Source of the DNA: Eupeodes corollae
Taxonomy: Eukaryota > Arthropoda > Insecta > Diptera > Syrphidae
NCBI RefSeq assembly: GCF_945859685.1
Contig: NC_079147.1
Location: forward strand, 68,416,946 to 68,480,945
DNA: 64,000 nucleotides
Direction of reading: 5' to 3'
Shown here: positions 9,430 to 20,154 of the stretch, piece by piece
Layout: each line of letters opens with the position of its first letter
Position numbering within the stretch: the stretch's first letter is position 1
The notes under the pieces: generated by a model
Seen by the model: the letters and a program-made list of their open reading frames with translations, nothing else
Told to the model about the DNA's origin: nothing
Databases searched by the model: none
Made by a program: the position numbers and the translations under genes

Positions 9430-11830
9430 AGGTAAGTTGGTGTTTTTTCTGTTATAGTTCAAGGGGTTATGAATACCCTTTTAATGATTATATACGGTGC
9501 AAAGAATTAAGAAAGGGAATATGGTTAGAAAGGAGATACCGATGCACATTGTTTTTGTATGTCTGTGAATGGCAATGAGTGGGAAATATTGAGCCTGGTA
9601 AAGAATTCCACATTCCTGAAAAATGGCAAAAGAGGGATCCCTGTACTTAACAGTATGACCGAAGTTGGGCTCGAGAGTGTACTGATGAGCTTTCCTAGAA
9701 GGGCGAGTATTACCTTACGACGATGTTCAAGCGGCGTAAATGATCCTAGGGTGGATTAATTATTAATTAAAAGGCTTAAGTAAGTTGCAGGAGCACCAGC
9801 GCAGAGATGAGAGTTATACTCAAGCTTTGGACGTATAAAAGTTTTGTAGAAAACAGCCAGATCAGAGTGGGAGAAAAACTTTTTCATCGCCTTAGAAAAC
9901 TCAAACATCTAGCGGCTTTTTTAGCGACATTGCGTGTATGGTTGTTCCAGAAGAGGTGGTTGGTGGTACCGAGAATGTCAAGATGTTCAGTCTCCTCGAT
10001 GCAATAATATCTGGTTTTAACGATACAAGACAGCATTGGGTTTTCGAAGCTTTACATATTGTATATGTATAATGCTGTTTAGGTCGGATTTTAATAAGCT
10101 TATCATATTTTGTAGTTGCAGTTTCACATCCAAAGTAGAGGGATTTGATTGTGAAAACGAATATGAAAAGCTGTAAAAATGCAGAAGTTGAGAAGTTGCA
10201 GACAGGAGATCATTAATAAAAATGAGAAAGAGTGTTGGAGATAAAACACAGCCCAGAGGCCCACCAGCATTTATTTTATGGTTTTCAGACTTGAATCCAT
10301 CCAATACAACTTGTATTGAACGATCCGAGAAGTAATTACTAATCCAATGAAGGAGGGATTCTTGAAAACCGAAAGCACATAGACCCTATCAAATGCTTTT
10401 GAAATATCAAGTGCAATAATCATACTTTCTCCAAAACGATGTAAAGATTTGCTCCACTGTTCGGTGAGATGAACCATGAGATTTCCACTGGAGCTATTGC
10501 TGTGAAAGCCGTATTGTCGGTCATTAAGAAGCTTTCGGACTTCGAGATATTTCTTGGGCTGATAATTTATCAGCGATTCCATGGCTCTGGAAAGAAGGGA
10601 CGTAAGTGTAATCGGTTGGTAATTAAACGGTGAGGAAGATTCGCTTTTTTTGGGAGAGGCTGGAGAAATGCGGATGTATATATGTTAAGATCTTTTAGGA
10701 CTTTCGCCACATTCCGAGTGGGAAAAAAGATTGGCCTCATAGAATCACTAACTCGCTCTAGTACAGGCGGAGTCATAACACTCACCGGCAGCCTTAAATT
10801 GGGGGCGAACTGCCTGGCAAAGAGATTTGCTGTCTTTGAGATTGAGATTTGTACTGCCTTTGATATATTGCAGTATTTTTGGCGTAATTTTTGGTCATGT
10901 AAAAAATTGGTCCGTCGAATGTGGGCGTTAAAAGCCTTCCGGGCTTGCTTTAACTTATACCGGTTTTCCTAAGTTGGATTGGCTTTAAAAAAACGGAAAC
11001 TCACCTTCTTGACCCTTATTACCTCCTTACAGCTTGCATCGAACCATACGTTTTCCTTAGGTCTGATGCTTTTAACCATATTCGGGATAAAAGTTCTCAT
11101 TCCCAAGAAAATCAAACTTGTGATCATATCAGCTTTGGCGTCAACGTCACTATCGAGGAAGCAGAGTGGCCAGTTAAAGATCCTGAAGTAATTATTGATA
11201 CCGTCCAAGTAGGCTTTTTAGTATTGCTAAACTGTTTTCTTAGTAATACCCGTGGCATGATGGTAAGTGCGTTGGACTGTTATGCCAGAGGTCTTGGGTT
11301 CGATCCCTGCCTATGTCATCTAAAGTCTTTTCACGGGTACTGCCTCTTGCGAGGAATTGACAAATTCTCCAAGAGTAACTCTTGTCATGAAAAAGTGCTT
11401 TCTCAAATTAGCCTTTCGAATTCGGCATCCAAACTGTAGGTCCCGCCCATTCCTGACAACATTACTCGCACACAGGAATGGTTGAGAGTTGTAAGTCACT
11501 AGGCCCTAGTTCTCAACGGACAGTTGCGCCGCCCAATTTATTTTATTTTTTTAAACGGTTTCTTAGGAGCTTTTTCTAAACTAAAGTGTTTTGAAGATAT
11601 AACACAATGGTAAGGTGCTCCTAGAAAGGATAGAACACTAATAGTGTTCTTATCAGGGTCAGCAGTAAGAAAAAAGTCAAGAGTATTTTCTGCTCGACTT
11701 ACCACGTTCTATATTCGAGTGGGCTCGTTGACCAGCTGAGTAAGGTGGTTCAACTCAGCGAAGATCTCAGCACACAATCCTTTGGGTGTTGTCTGGCCCG
11801 AAAAATTTAAGCAATAAGAACAAGATTGCT
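9430..11830 (-). mobile_element. Jockey-clade LINE, copy 1 (holds a SINE)
   Basis: The minus strand gives a decayed Jockey ORF2. The end of the endonuclease domain lies at about 11825-11570 (ELNHLTQLVNEPTRI-type frame). A linker at 11208-10969 reads NWPLCFLDSDVDAKADMITS. Reverse transcriptase pieces follow: DRQYGFHSNSSSGNLMVHLT and IIALDISKAFDRV at 10582-10380, then PLGCVLSPTLFLIFINDLLS at 10265-10200. The YADD/FADD box is deleted. C-terminal pieces run to about 9540, and a short 3' UTR matches that of the copy at 59.3-60.0 kb (AAGGGTA...AACCCCTTGA). A SINE at 11244-11552 interrupts it. There are many frameshifts. In this clade the element copies itself by target-primed reverse transcription; this copy cannot. 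Confidence 0.85.
11244..11552 (+). mobile_element. tRNA-derived SINE, copy 1
   Basis: The head carries RNA polymerase III internal promoter boxes in tRNA order: an A-box-like TGGCATGATGG at 11253-11263 and a B box GGGTTCGATCCC at 11296-11307. A unique body of about 190 bp follows, ending in GGCCCTAGTT...GTTGCGCCGCCCAATTTA and a T/A-rich tail. It lies within the Jockey copy, flanked by an imperfect target duplication (AAACTGTTTTCTTAG at 11229-11243; AAACGGTTTCTTAG at 11553-11566). The head does not fold as a proper tRNA, so it is not a tRNA gene. A second copy of the same family is at 36930-37205 (minus strand), with fragments near 49.9-50.4 kb. Confidence 0.85.
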
Positions 11831-11831
11831 G

Positions 11832-11932
11832 ATAGCATTTGCACCCTCTCCACTTCTCCATGTTTCACCGTAGGCCTTAAATTTTGTACATCCAAGGCCA
11901 TCATACAAATCTTTGAATATTAGGTTAGGTAA
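11832..11932 (-). mobile_element. Tc1-like transposon fragment, distal part of copy 3
   Basis: Translated on the minus strand this reads KDLYDGLGCTKFKAYGETW, closely matching EDLCDGLGGTKLKAYGEKW in the Tc1 copy at 21.0 kb. The upstream part of the same element is at 13575-13920, so this is the far side of one copy split by the LOA-like LINE between them. It abuts the 5' end of the Jockey copy. Confidence 0.75.
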
Positions 11933-13575
11933 AGTTATAGTGGGTGTCTAAGATGGAAACGGACACACTTAGGCCAGTTTAATGGCCCATTGTGATACCA
12001 CATGAATCTTGAGGCTTCCTCGTAAGCTCAATGGAAACAGTTTAAGTCCCTTACGAAACGCGAGAGGCTGATTATGCTGATATGTTCTAGATCAATTAGA
12101 TCATTAAAGAAGAATTCCCCTAGGTAATTCTTGAGTTTTTGAGCTAGAACAGGGCATGTACAGAGAAGGTGAAAAACTGTTTCCTCCTCTTCCTCGTCCA
12201 TACAGCTGCTGCAACAGTCATTTGAGAATACGCCTAGTCTCGTTGCATGCTTTCCTATTAGACAGAGCCTGGTTATGACACCTATTATCGAGCTTATATT
12301 CAATCTGCTTAGAAAGAGCAAGGACCTTGAATGTTTTAAATCCAGTGTTGGCCAGATGTTTTTTGTGACTTGACTCGTGGTGATGTTGTTGCCTTCCTCA
12401 CAGCGTCTTTCATGTTTGGAAAGTACGTGCCAAACATGGTAGGATGAGCTGTACTTTATCTTTAAAGACGAGTTCATCTGCCTTACAGTTACCTCGAATG
12501 TCTCTATGGCCCAGCACCCAGCAAAGGTGAATATTAAACTGTTGTGTCATCTCCATGAGAGATGATCAACAGTTATGGACTGTTAGAGAAATCTGAAAAT
12601 TTCTGTCGAATAGCATAGTTGGGGGATGGGGTAGTCTGTGTGCTTTGGAATTGATTCTAAATATCTAAGAATTACAGAGTTACCAATGTTGTTGTTAGTT
12701 CACTGCGAAGAGGTTTTGAGGCGAATAGCATTGCTTGCAGCTATTTGTTTTCTCAATATGTCAAGAGGTCAAGTGGTAGAGTAAGGTGTCCAGTGCCGCA
12801 GATGGGGTAGTGCGAAGTGATCCTCTTATACATAGGCAAGCTGAACGTTGGACTTTATTTAACTTTTCCATGTTTATACCCTTCTCTAAAGCAGTCCACC
12901 ATAGTGCCACAGCGAACATTAAAATCGGTCTGATAACCGATGTGTATAGCCAATGCGTGATTCTGGGCTGTAAACCCCATTTATTACCAATAGTTTTTTT
13001 GCAAGAAACGAGAGCTACAGTAGCTTTTTTGACTCTTTCCTGTACTTTGCGTTTCCAATTTAGTTTTTTATCTAAGCCAAGCCCAGGTATTTAGCTTCGT
13101 CTGAGAATTTAAATTGGTTTACTTTAATATAGGGGGGGTTGACATTTAAAATTTTGTATTTCCTCGAAAATAAGACCAAATCGGTTTTGTGAGGGTTAAC
13201 ACCCAGTCCCCACCGATCAGCCCAAAGTCTATCCAAGGCATTTTGTAAGAGTTCTTTTAGGGTGTTAAGATGGTTTTCTGAAACTGCTATAGCAACATCG
13301 TCGACGGCATAATCTATCACTCTGAAACCTTCCGCATCCAGACTAGTTAGGATTTCATTCACCACTAGGTTCAAGAAAAGAGGGGATAGAATACCACCTT
13401 GCGGTGTCCCTCTACTAATGAATCGTCTTTCAGGAGAGTTGCCTAGTTTTGAATTCATTTTTCTGCTAGTAAGCATTAAATGAATTAACCCCCGAAGCGA
13501 ACTCTCTTCATTTAGAGATGTAAGTGCAGATATGATTGCAGATGTGTCCACGTTGTTAAAGGCACCTTCTTAGAC
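11933..13575 (-). mobile_element. LOA-like LINE, 5'-truncated, inside a Tc1 copy
   Basis: On the minus strand the copy starts within the reverse transcriptase (EGAFNNVDTSAI) and keeps an open frame at 13551-13072 with GTPQGGILSPLFLNLVVNEI. The catalytic box reads YAVDD (13311-13297) instead of YADD, an extra Val codon that should abolish activity. Thumb sequence (RITHWLYTSVIRPILMFAVA) lies at 13000-12850. A degraded stretch follows at the RNase H position. A C-terminal frame at 12477-12028 holds the Cys/His motif (CCSSC...HLLCTC). The 3' end is a CCTAACCTAA-type tail near 11925-11935. The closest internal relative is the plus-strand copy at 60.3-62.1 kb. I call it LOA-like from RNase H and C-terminal architecture; I or R1 clade is possible. 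Confidence 0.75.
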
Positions 13576-13920
13576 CATTGCCAGAAATTGTGGATTTAAT
13601 TTCATCAACCAAGATAGCATTTTGCCAAAAATCATTCGGCCTATTTACTTAGGTATGAAAATACTCTAGCCGTTTTGAAACATTAACCTTGGAAATAAAG
13701 GTATTTTTTCGTGGCGTGCGCCCGTTGTAACCCTTTGCGTGAAAGAAATATCTCACTGTTTGATGGTTCAGTGACGTGTTAAAGGTTGTAAAAATATCAT
13801 CAGATATTTTGGGGGATCTAATTTTGGGTTCACACTTTAGCATTCTTTCGGATGTTCTTTCCATGTGCTGGTTTAAAATTTGTTTACGTCCTCTTAATGG
13901 GGGCAGGAACCTTTAAAAAA
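13575..13920 (-). mobile_element. Tc1-like transposon fragment, proximal part of copy 3
   Basis: A minus-strand frame at 13864-13649 reads MERTSERMLKCEPKIRSPKI and later VSKRLEYFHT, matching the DNA-binding block of the copy at 20.7-20.9 kb (MERTIERIVKCDPKISVPKI; SKRLEYSHT). It continues into NDFWQNAILVDEIKSTISG, the region around the first catalytic Asp, and stops abruptly at the LOA-like LINE boundary. The N-terminal helix-turn-helix is missing. Confidence 0.8.
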
Positions 13921-16524
13921 CGACAAAGTAATGAAATTATAATTTTTTTAAATCCGAAAGAAACAAACAAACTCTTCAGCTTTCTAAATTAGTTAATAGT
14001 TGCAATAATAGGAAAAACGAAAACAAAATTAAAATGAAAAACAGATAGATAAAAAATTTATTTGAAAAATTTCTCATTTATTTAATAATATATTAAAAAT
14101 ATGACTGCAGTAAATAATGAGCGTGTTTCTTCTGGGAATCCATATAAAATACACTGAACATTTTGATTAAAGTCAATACAGAAAATTAACAAACTAAAAG
14201 CACGAAATATAAAAGTTAGTTAAATGAAGTTCCAGGAATCACATTTTAAAATCGAAATTCACGCTTGAGCTCAAATTAATATATATATGAAATTAAGCTT
14301 TAGGGTCAAAGGGATATTTATGAGGAATTTTTTGTATTTTAAATTTGGTATTAAATTTGAAATTTTTGTTCTACGTAAGCCACAGGGCATTTTATAGAGG
14401 AAAAATGTCTACTTCAGCTTAATTCATATATATTTCATATTTTTAATGTTTTATAAGTTTGAATTTCTTAGAAATAAAATACAAGTATGTTGTTATTCAA
14501 TTGAACTTTTTCTGTCAGAGAAACAACTTAATCATGAGAAATAAAGCACTACGCGTTAACGAAAATAATTAAAATTAAATACACGAAAAACGTACCTTTA
14601 TAAGATTTAAAAAGATACCTGTAAAATAAGTTTGTCTTTAAAGATATAAATACCATTTGATTTGTGAAAAAAACGATAATTTTTTTTATGTATACAAATT
14701 TTCCATTTTTTCTTACTAATATTTTTGTTATGCAGTTGTTTAGTGATTCAATAGAAAATTAGTCTGGGATTTATAATTTGCTGAAAAAACTTAACTTTTA
14801 TTGTAATACAAAAATTAAATACTCGGAAAATAATATGGTAAGGGAAATGGTTTGTGTATTTGAATGAACTTATCGAGTCGGTAAGCTAGTTTCATCCCGA
14901 GACACAACTCATCCTAGGACAACTCATCCCGTAAGTGGAAAATACATCCTTAACGAAAACAATTGTTTGTATATTCAAATAGTTCGTTCAAAGCTTTTTC
15001 CTTAGGATAGCTTTATTTTAATTTCATATTGGAAGAACCAGGATGGAACATAAATTATCTGAAGATAAGAAAGAGGCAGAACATGTATGTTTAAAATGTA
15101 AAGCGATTACCTATAGGTTGTGTAGTTAGGAAGGTGTAAGAATAGTTCAGTGACGTTCTCAGCTTAATGGAAATATATAGGTAAAGACACGTTTATGATG
15201 ATAATGAAGGAATGTTATTGGTTGGTAGAAGGTACTAAATTCAAACATGGAGTTATTATATTCAGTTTATTTTTTGCGTTAAAGTTAAAAAAAAAACAAG
15301 CATACGAACAGTTTAAAGAAATTGCTATTCATATGTTGTTTACAGTCCAGTCAGGCTCTTGTGCGTTTTGGATTTAAGTTATGAAGTGACAAGTATGACT
15401 TAAGCAGTAGTTGTAGAGGTAGTATATAAGTACAATATTATATACGATTCTAATAGGAAATACATATACTCTATCTGGCCCGTTTCTTTAACTTGTACTT
15501 AGTATTTATTCATTTATATAGGTAAAGGCAAGTAAAATATGTGTGAAACAACCTTATCCGTAAAGAATAATATTTTAAAATCACATATACAAAGGTACCA
15601 AGATAATACTTCTTGAAAGACACTTTAAAATATGTAATAATATATAATGAAAATGCCATTTTAAAAATCAAAAAGCCTTGATTTTTCAAAAAAAAAATTC
15701 GAAAATCGTTTCAAAAATATTTTTGTATGCAGTTGTTTTGTGATTCTAAATATACGTTCCACATTTGAATTTCGTAAAAACTGTTGAACCGTTTATGAGA
15801 TAAAGAAAAATTCAACATTTTTTTTTAAATCCAAACAAAAAAATTGCTTTTTTGGTAATCTAATATTGTTAAGGCAATATATTAGCTCATTCAAAAATAA
15901 TTATAGAAATCGGTTAGTGATTGTAAATATACACTCTGGATTTGAATTTCGTAAAAAAATGTTGACCAGTTTTTGTGATACAGAATTGTGAAAAAAAATT
16001 TCAATATTTTTTTAAAAATCCAAACAATACAAAATTTAACTTTTGATAATAAAATATTGTTAAGGCAATACAAGAGCTTATTCAAAAAAATAAATCAGTT
16101 CATAAGTTGCTGAGAAAATTAAAAAACAAAACAACGATTCTATGAGTGCTACCTTTCCTGAGCAAAACTAAAATATGTTTTTCTTATTAAGAAGCCAAGT
16201 TAAAAAATAAAATTTTAGAGAAATTTTCGTTTTTTGACCAAAAAAATTGTAAGGGGTAACCATTAGTTTTGATCTTAAAAAAAAATGAAAAAAACGAGTA
16301 TCTACTCAAAACCTTAACTTTCAAGTTTGAACTCAATCGACCCAATGGTTAAGGCTGTAGGAGCCAAAAGAACCAAAACCGAGTAATTGCGACCTTCAAA
16401 GGAAATTTCTTAGAATTACATACAACCATTTTATGATCCTTTTTCCACTAGCCTTAACACATCCAAAACAATAAAATATCTGAAGACGCAATGGACGCCA
16501 CGCCGCTCCATTTAATTAAAAATC
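13921..16524. repeat. AT-rich DNA with diverged tandem units
   Basis: Very AT-rich with no gene. At least three diverged related units can be seen, around 14690-14830, 15660-15880 and 15880-16110. They share, in order, a GTTATGCAGTTG- or TGTATGCAGTTG-like start, a GTGATT tract, a TTTGAATTTCGTAAAAA block and a poly-A/T stretch with CAATATTTTTT. The last two are adjacent, about 220 bp apart. Such units could be a decayed satellite or the body of an AT-rich non-autonomous transposon. A 60-codon frame near 15195-15377 is not convincing. Confidence 0.5.
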
Positions 16525-16539
16525 TAACTCACACCTGTG
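16525..16539. repeat. Target-site duplication, left copy (RTE copy C)
   Basis: The 15 bases TAACTCACACCTGTG at 16525-16539 are repeated exactly at 20011-20025, just past the 3' tail of RTE copy C. Read as a target-site duplication, this places the element's 5' end at about 16540. Confidence 0.8.
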
Positions 16540-16826
16540 TTGTTCAAATGGTAGACATGTGCATTCAAGAGGACACAAGCGTCCACAGGTTTTTCTCAAA
16601 ACCCACCTCTGTCTATCAACTCGTACTCTCACCTCCCCGCGGTGAACATCGGGTGCCTAGTACCTCAACTGGAGATTGGGTTCCAACCCCAGTGGAAAGT
16701 TGTTGGGGGCAGCAAACGAGAGAGGGGGGAGAGGTGTTTCCACTAAGGCACCTCTCCTTATCCAGAAGGCAGCGGACGAATTCTCGAGATAGAATCAACG
16801 GTGGCGTCTACAGTTAAAGTAAGGTC
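16540..16826 (+). repeat. 5' leader of the RTE family
   Basis: A GC-rich leader of about 290 bp with no long ORF. A second, diverged copy stands at 39463-39725 (shared blocks include CTCAAAACCCACCTCTGTC and GGTGAACATCGGGT). Because the left TSD lies just before it, I read it as the element's 5' UTR, where RTE elements would hold an internal promoter. It could instead be a separate repeat, but then the exact TSD spacing would be a coincidence. Confidence 0.65.
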
Positions 16827-16964
16827 GAACTACTTAGTGAACACCTTATAGGGCTTCTTCGACATATTCGGAGCCCAGGCCTATAAGGAGCGGTTCATCC
16901 GGCTCCCCTTCCTTGGAGTTATACTAAGGATCTGGCCCTCCAGGTTGGGGGTTGTGCCGTCGGG

Positions 16965-18202
16965 GTGACTTCCTGGCCACGTAAAAACATCATAGTTTCG
17001 AAGCAACAACAAGCCTCGGATACGGACGGATTCACTGTTGACAACCCACGCAAACGAAAACAGGACAACGACCTTCGGATATGTACATGGAATGTTAGGT
17101 CCCTTAACAGACCACGTGCAGCCGAACAATTAGCGGAAGCCCTAAACTGCTGCAAGGCAGATATTACAGCCATCCAAGAAGTGCGATGGGATGGACCGGG
17201 CAAACGCAAACTAAAAGACTGCGATATCTACTACGGGACTGCTACCGAGAACAAAGACAGCGTTTATTTGGGTGTGGATTTGTTGTTGGAACTAGGCTCA
17301 GGCAAAAAGTCTTGAGTTTCAACAGTGTGAGCGAGCGCATCACGACAATCCGCATCAAGGCTAAATTCGCCAACATAAGCCTAATATGCGCGCATGCCCC
17401 AACAGAGGAGAAAGATGAAGACACCAAAGACATATTCTTCGAGCTCTTGGACAAGACATATGAGCAGTGCCCTGGCTATGACATTAAAATTGTCTTAGGA
17501 GATTTTAATGCCAAGCTAGAAAGAGAAGACATCTTTGGTGGCATAATCGGGAGATACTGCCTGCACGACACCACCTCCGACAACGGATTCAGGCTGGTCG
17601 ATTTCGCTGCGGGGCGAGACGTTCTGGTAGCTAGTACGCAGTTCACGCATCTCAATATCCAAAAGGGGACATGGAAATCTCCTGATCAATCAACCGTCAA
17701 CCAGATTGACCACATTGCGATCGACGCACGACACTTCTCCAGTATCCAGGATATCCGAACATTCCGAGAGGCCAACATTGACTCGGACCACTACCTCGTT
17801 GTAGCCAAAGTACGGCTACGGATATCCCGATCCAAGCCAAAACAAGGAAGTACTGTGAGAAGATTCGACGTTAGACGGCTACAATCGCAAGAGACTGCCA
17901 TGTCCTTTTTCGATCGAGTCTCTAATAACCTCCTAAGGAGTCCTTTGCTTCCTGCATTAAGCGTTGAAAACCAGTGGCAACATTGCCTTGCAGCCATCAG
18001 AGATGCCGCCTCTGAAGTGCTAGGTTTCACACGGCCACCACAGCGAAACCCCTGGTTTGACGACGAATGCCGGCAAGCTCACGCAGCGAAACAAGAGGCA
18101 TACAAAACGGCGCTGCACAAAAGGACTAGAGCTGCTCGCGAGCTCTACGAGCAGAAGAGGAGAGAGGAACACCGGCTTCTTAGACGGAAAAAAAGAGCAT
18201 GA
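16965..18202 (+). pseudogene. RTE endonuclease domain (copy C), frameshifted
   Basis: The first frame (16965-17315) carries RICTWNVRSLNRPRAAEQLA and the catalytic Glu of IQEVRWDG (Glu codon 17178-17180). Comparison with the other copies shows that one base has been lost in the GGG run near 17236, after DIYYG. The domain then continues in the next frame (17186-18202). That frame holds VLGDFNAKL (Gly-Asp-Phe-Asn from 17498) and the terminal SDH catalytic pair (NIDSDHYLVVAKV; Asp 17786, His 17789), then a basic linker. The fold is the APE-like endonuclease that nicks target DNA for target-primed reverse transcription. Host genes annotated as craniofacial development protein 2 descend from the same RTE endonuclease, but this one is part of a transposon. 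Confidence 0.88.
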
Positions 18203-19986
18203 GAAGCGCGCGATCGAGGAGATAGAGGGATGTCACAACAGGAATGAGGTTCGTAAATTTTACCAAAAGGTAAAAAAAACCTCCCAAGGGTACCAGCCAC
18301 GAACCGAAGCCTGTAAAGACGATCAAGGGAACATCGTAGTAGAACCACAGTCGATGCTGAGAATATGGAAAGATCACTTCTCCAAATTATATAACGGCGA
18401 TGAAGAACCGAATTCCGCTGTAAGGGAGATAGAACCACTCAACCTCGGCGACGCACATCAACAATTCCGCCTACCCGACCTTGACGAAGTGAAGATAGCT
18501 ATATCTAAACTTAAGTCAAACAAAGCTGCTGGAGCTGACGACATCACCCCCGAACTATTCAAAGCAGCAGGCGATGACTTGGTAGGGAGCATGCACCAAC
18601 TCATCTGCAAAATATGGTCGGAAGAAAGCATGCCCGATGAGTGGAATCTCAGCATAGTGTGCCCGATACATAAGAAAGGAGACCCTCTAAACTGCGCCAA
18701 CTACAGAGGCATCAGTCTCCTTAACATTGCGTATAAGATCCTCTTTGCCGTATTATGTGAACGTCTGAAGGCATTCATCAACAACCTGATTGGTCTTTAT
18801 CAGTGTGGCTTCAGACCAGGAAAGTCCACTATCGACCAAATATTCACACTACGGCAGATCTTGGAAAAAACCCAGGAGCTTGAAATCGATACCCACCATC
18901 TCTTTATCGATTTTAAAGCCGCGTATGACAGCATCTATAGGGAAGAGCTCTACCGAGCAATGTCTAGTTTTGGCATTCCTGTCAAACTTATCCGTTTGTG
19001 CAGGATGTCGATGGAGAATGCACGCTGCTCTATCAAGGTCGGAAAAGATCTTACCGATGCATTTGATGTCAAAAAATGTTTTTGACAAGGCGATGCACTG
19101 TCATGCGACTTCTTCAACATCGTTCTGGAAAGAATTGTGCAAAACTCAACCGTCAACACTAGAGGCACAACCTACCAAAGGTCCATGCAATTACTCGGAT
19201 ACGCAGATGATATTGACATAATTGGAAGATCAAAATGTGATGTCAGTGGAGCGTTTTTGAGCATTGCGAGGGAAGCGAAGAAGATGGGTTTAGTGGTCAG
19301 TGAGGGCAAGACCTAGTATATGTTGTCATCAAAAAACACTGAACAACGACTTCTTGGACAAACCGTCACCATGGACAGCTATAACTTTGAGGTAGTTAAG
19401 GACTTTGTCTACCTAGGCACCGCCATTAATGCAGACAACGACACCAGCGTTGAAATCAAACGAAGAATAACTCTTGCAAATCGCTGCTTCTTGGCAATTG
19501 AGAAGTAAAGTCCTCTCTCGAGCATGTAAAATCACCATCTATAAGACACTCATCATCCCGGTTCTCATTTATGGCGCTGAGGCCTGGACCCTGTCAAAGA
19601 AAGATGAGAGCGTCTTAGGATGCTTCGAGAGAAAAATTCTCCGGGTGATTTTTGGTCCCGTACGCATAGATGGAGAATGGAGGAGAAGATATAACGACGA
19701 ATTGTACGGGCTGTACAGCGACACTGACCTAGTTAGCAGAATTAAAGTCCAACGGCTTAGATGGCTAGGTCATGTAGAGCGGATGGACATCAACGCTCCA
19801 GCCCGGAAGGTCTTCGAATCCAATCCCGAGGGACGGCGCAGTAGAGGAAGACCGCGACTCAGGTGGCGCACCCAGGTGGGAGAGGACCTCAACCAACTTG
19901 GCGTGCGAAACTGGAGACAGCTAGCTAGGGACCGAGCTGGCTGGAGACGCTTGTTGGTTGAGGCCCAGGTCCGCCCCGGACTGTAG
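18057..19986 (+). pseudogene. RTE reverse transcriptase and C-terminus (copy C), broken
   Basis: A frameshift in the A-run at about 18186-18193 moves the ORF into the frame 18057-19085. That frame contains the RT fingers and palm: KIAISKLKSNKAAGADDITP, GDPLNCANYRGISLLNIAYK, CGFRPGKSTIDQIF, and the first catalytic Asp in FIDFKAAYDSI. It ends at a TGA (19083-19085) where the other copies read Arg in FRQGDAL. The same frame continues with the catalytic YADD at 19200-19211, meets a TAG (19314-19316) before YMLSS, and continues to 19508. The remainder (19474-19986) is in a different frame and carries YKTLIIPVLIYGAEAWTLSK and VQRLRWLGHVERM. Two stops and two shifts make it a pseudogene. Confidence 0.88.
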
Positions 19987-20010
19987 CGCCACCTTAAGTA
20001 AGTAAGTAAG

Positions 20011-20025
20011 TAACTCACACCTGTG
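20011..20025. repeat. Target-site duplication, right copy (RTE copy C)
   Basis: TAACTCACACCTGTG, identical to 16525-16539. The leading TAA could equally belong to the (TAAG)n tail, so the certain duplication is 12-15 bp. Confidence 0.8.
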
Positions 20026-20154
20026 AAAATAAGCGTGGGAAATCGGGAAAAAACGAAACAATTAAAGTTCTTTAACTTTAAGAATATGTAATTGATATTC
20101 GAAGCATAAACCTGTTCAAAAAAGAGAAATATCAATAACCTACCATCAATTTTT

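Larger units (their letters stand above)
16540..20010 (+). mobile_element. RTE-type LINE, copy C: complete element with TSD
   Basis: This is the best RTE copy in the window, about 3.47 kb. It has a GC-rich leader (16540-16826), a body beginning GAACTACTTAGTGAACACC at 16827 (the 5' end of inverted copy D), an endonuclease/reverse-transcriptase ORF broken into several frames, a short 3' UTR and a (TAAG)n tail ending at 20010. The 15-bp duplications on both sides show target-primed retrotransposition of a full unit. The short UTRs, microsatellite tail, single ORF and BovB-like C-terminus (EIKRRITLANRC, then IPVLIYGAEAWT) put it in the RTE clade. It is inactive because of a single-base deletion, an A-run frameshift, two nonsense codons and a further frameshift. 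Confidence 0.88.

Noticed and set aside
9559..9759. Plus-strand 66-codon frame and similar frames opposite LINEs
   Set aside because: Antisense shadows of the Jockey and RTE coding regions.
11250..11310. tRNA gene
   Set aside because: A- and B-box motifs are present, but there is no acceptor-stem pairing and the sequence is the head of a dispersed SINE.
16965..17315. Host craniofacial development protein 2 gene
   Set aside because: The similarity reflects descent of that gene from RTE endonucleases; here the frame continues into reverse transcriptase and ends in a LINE tail.
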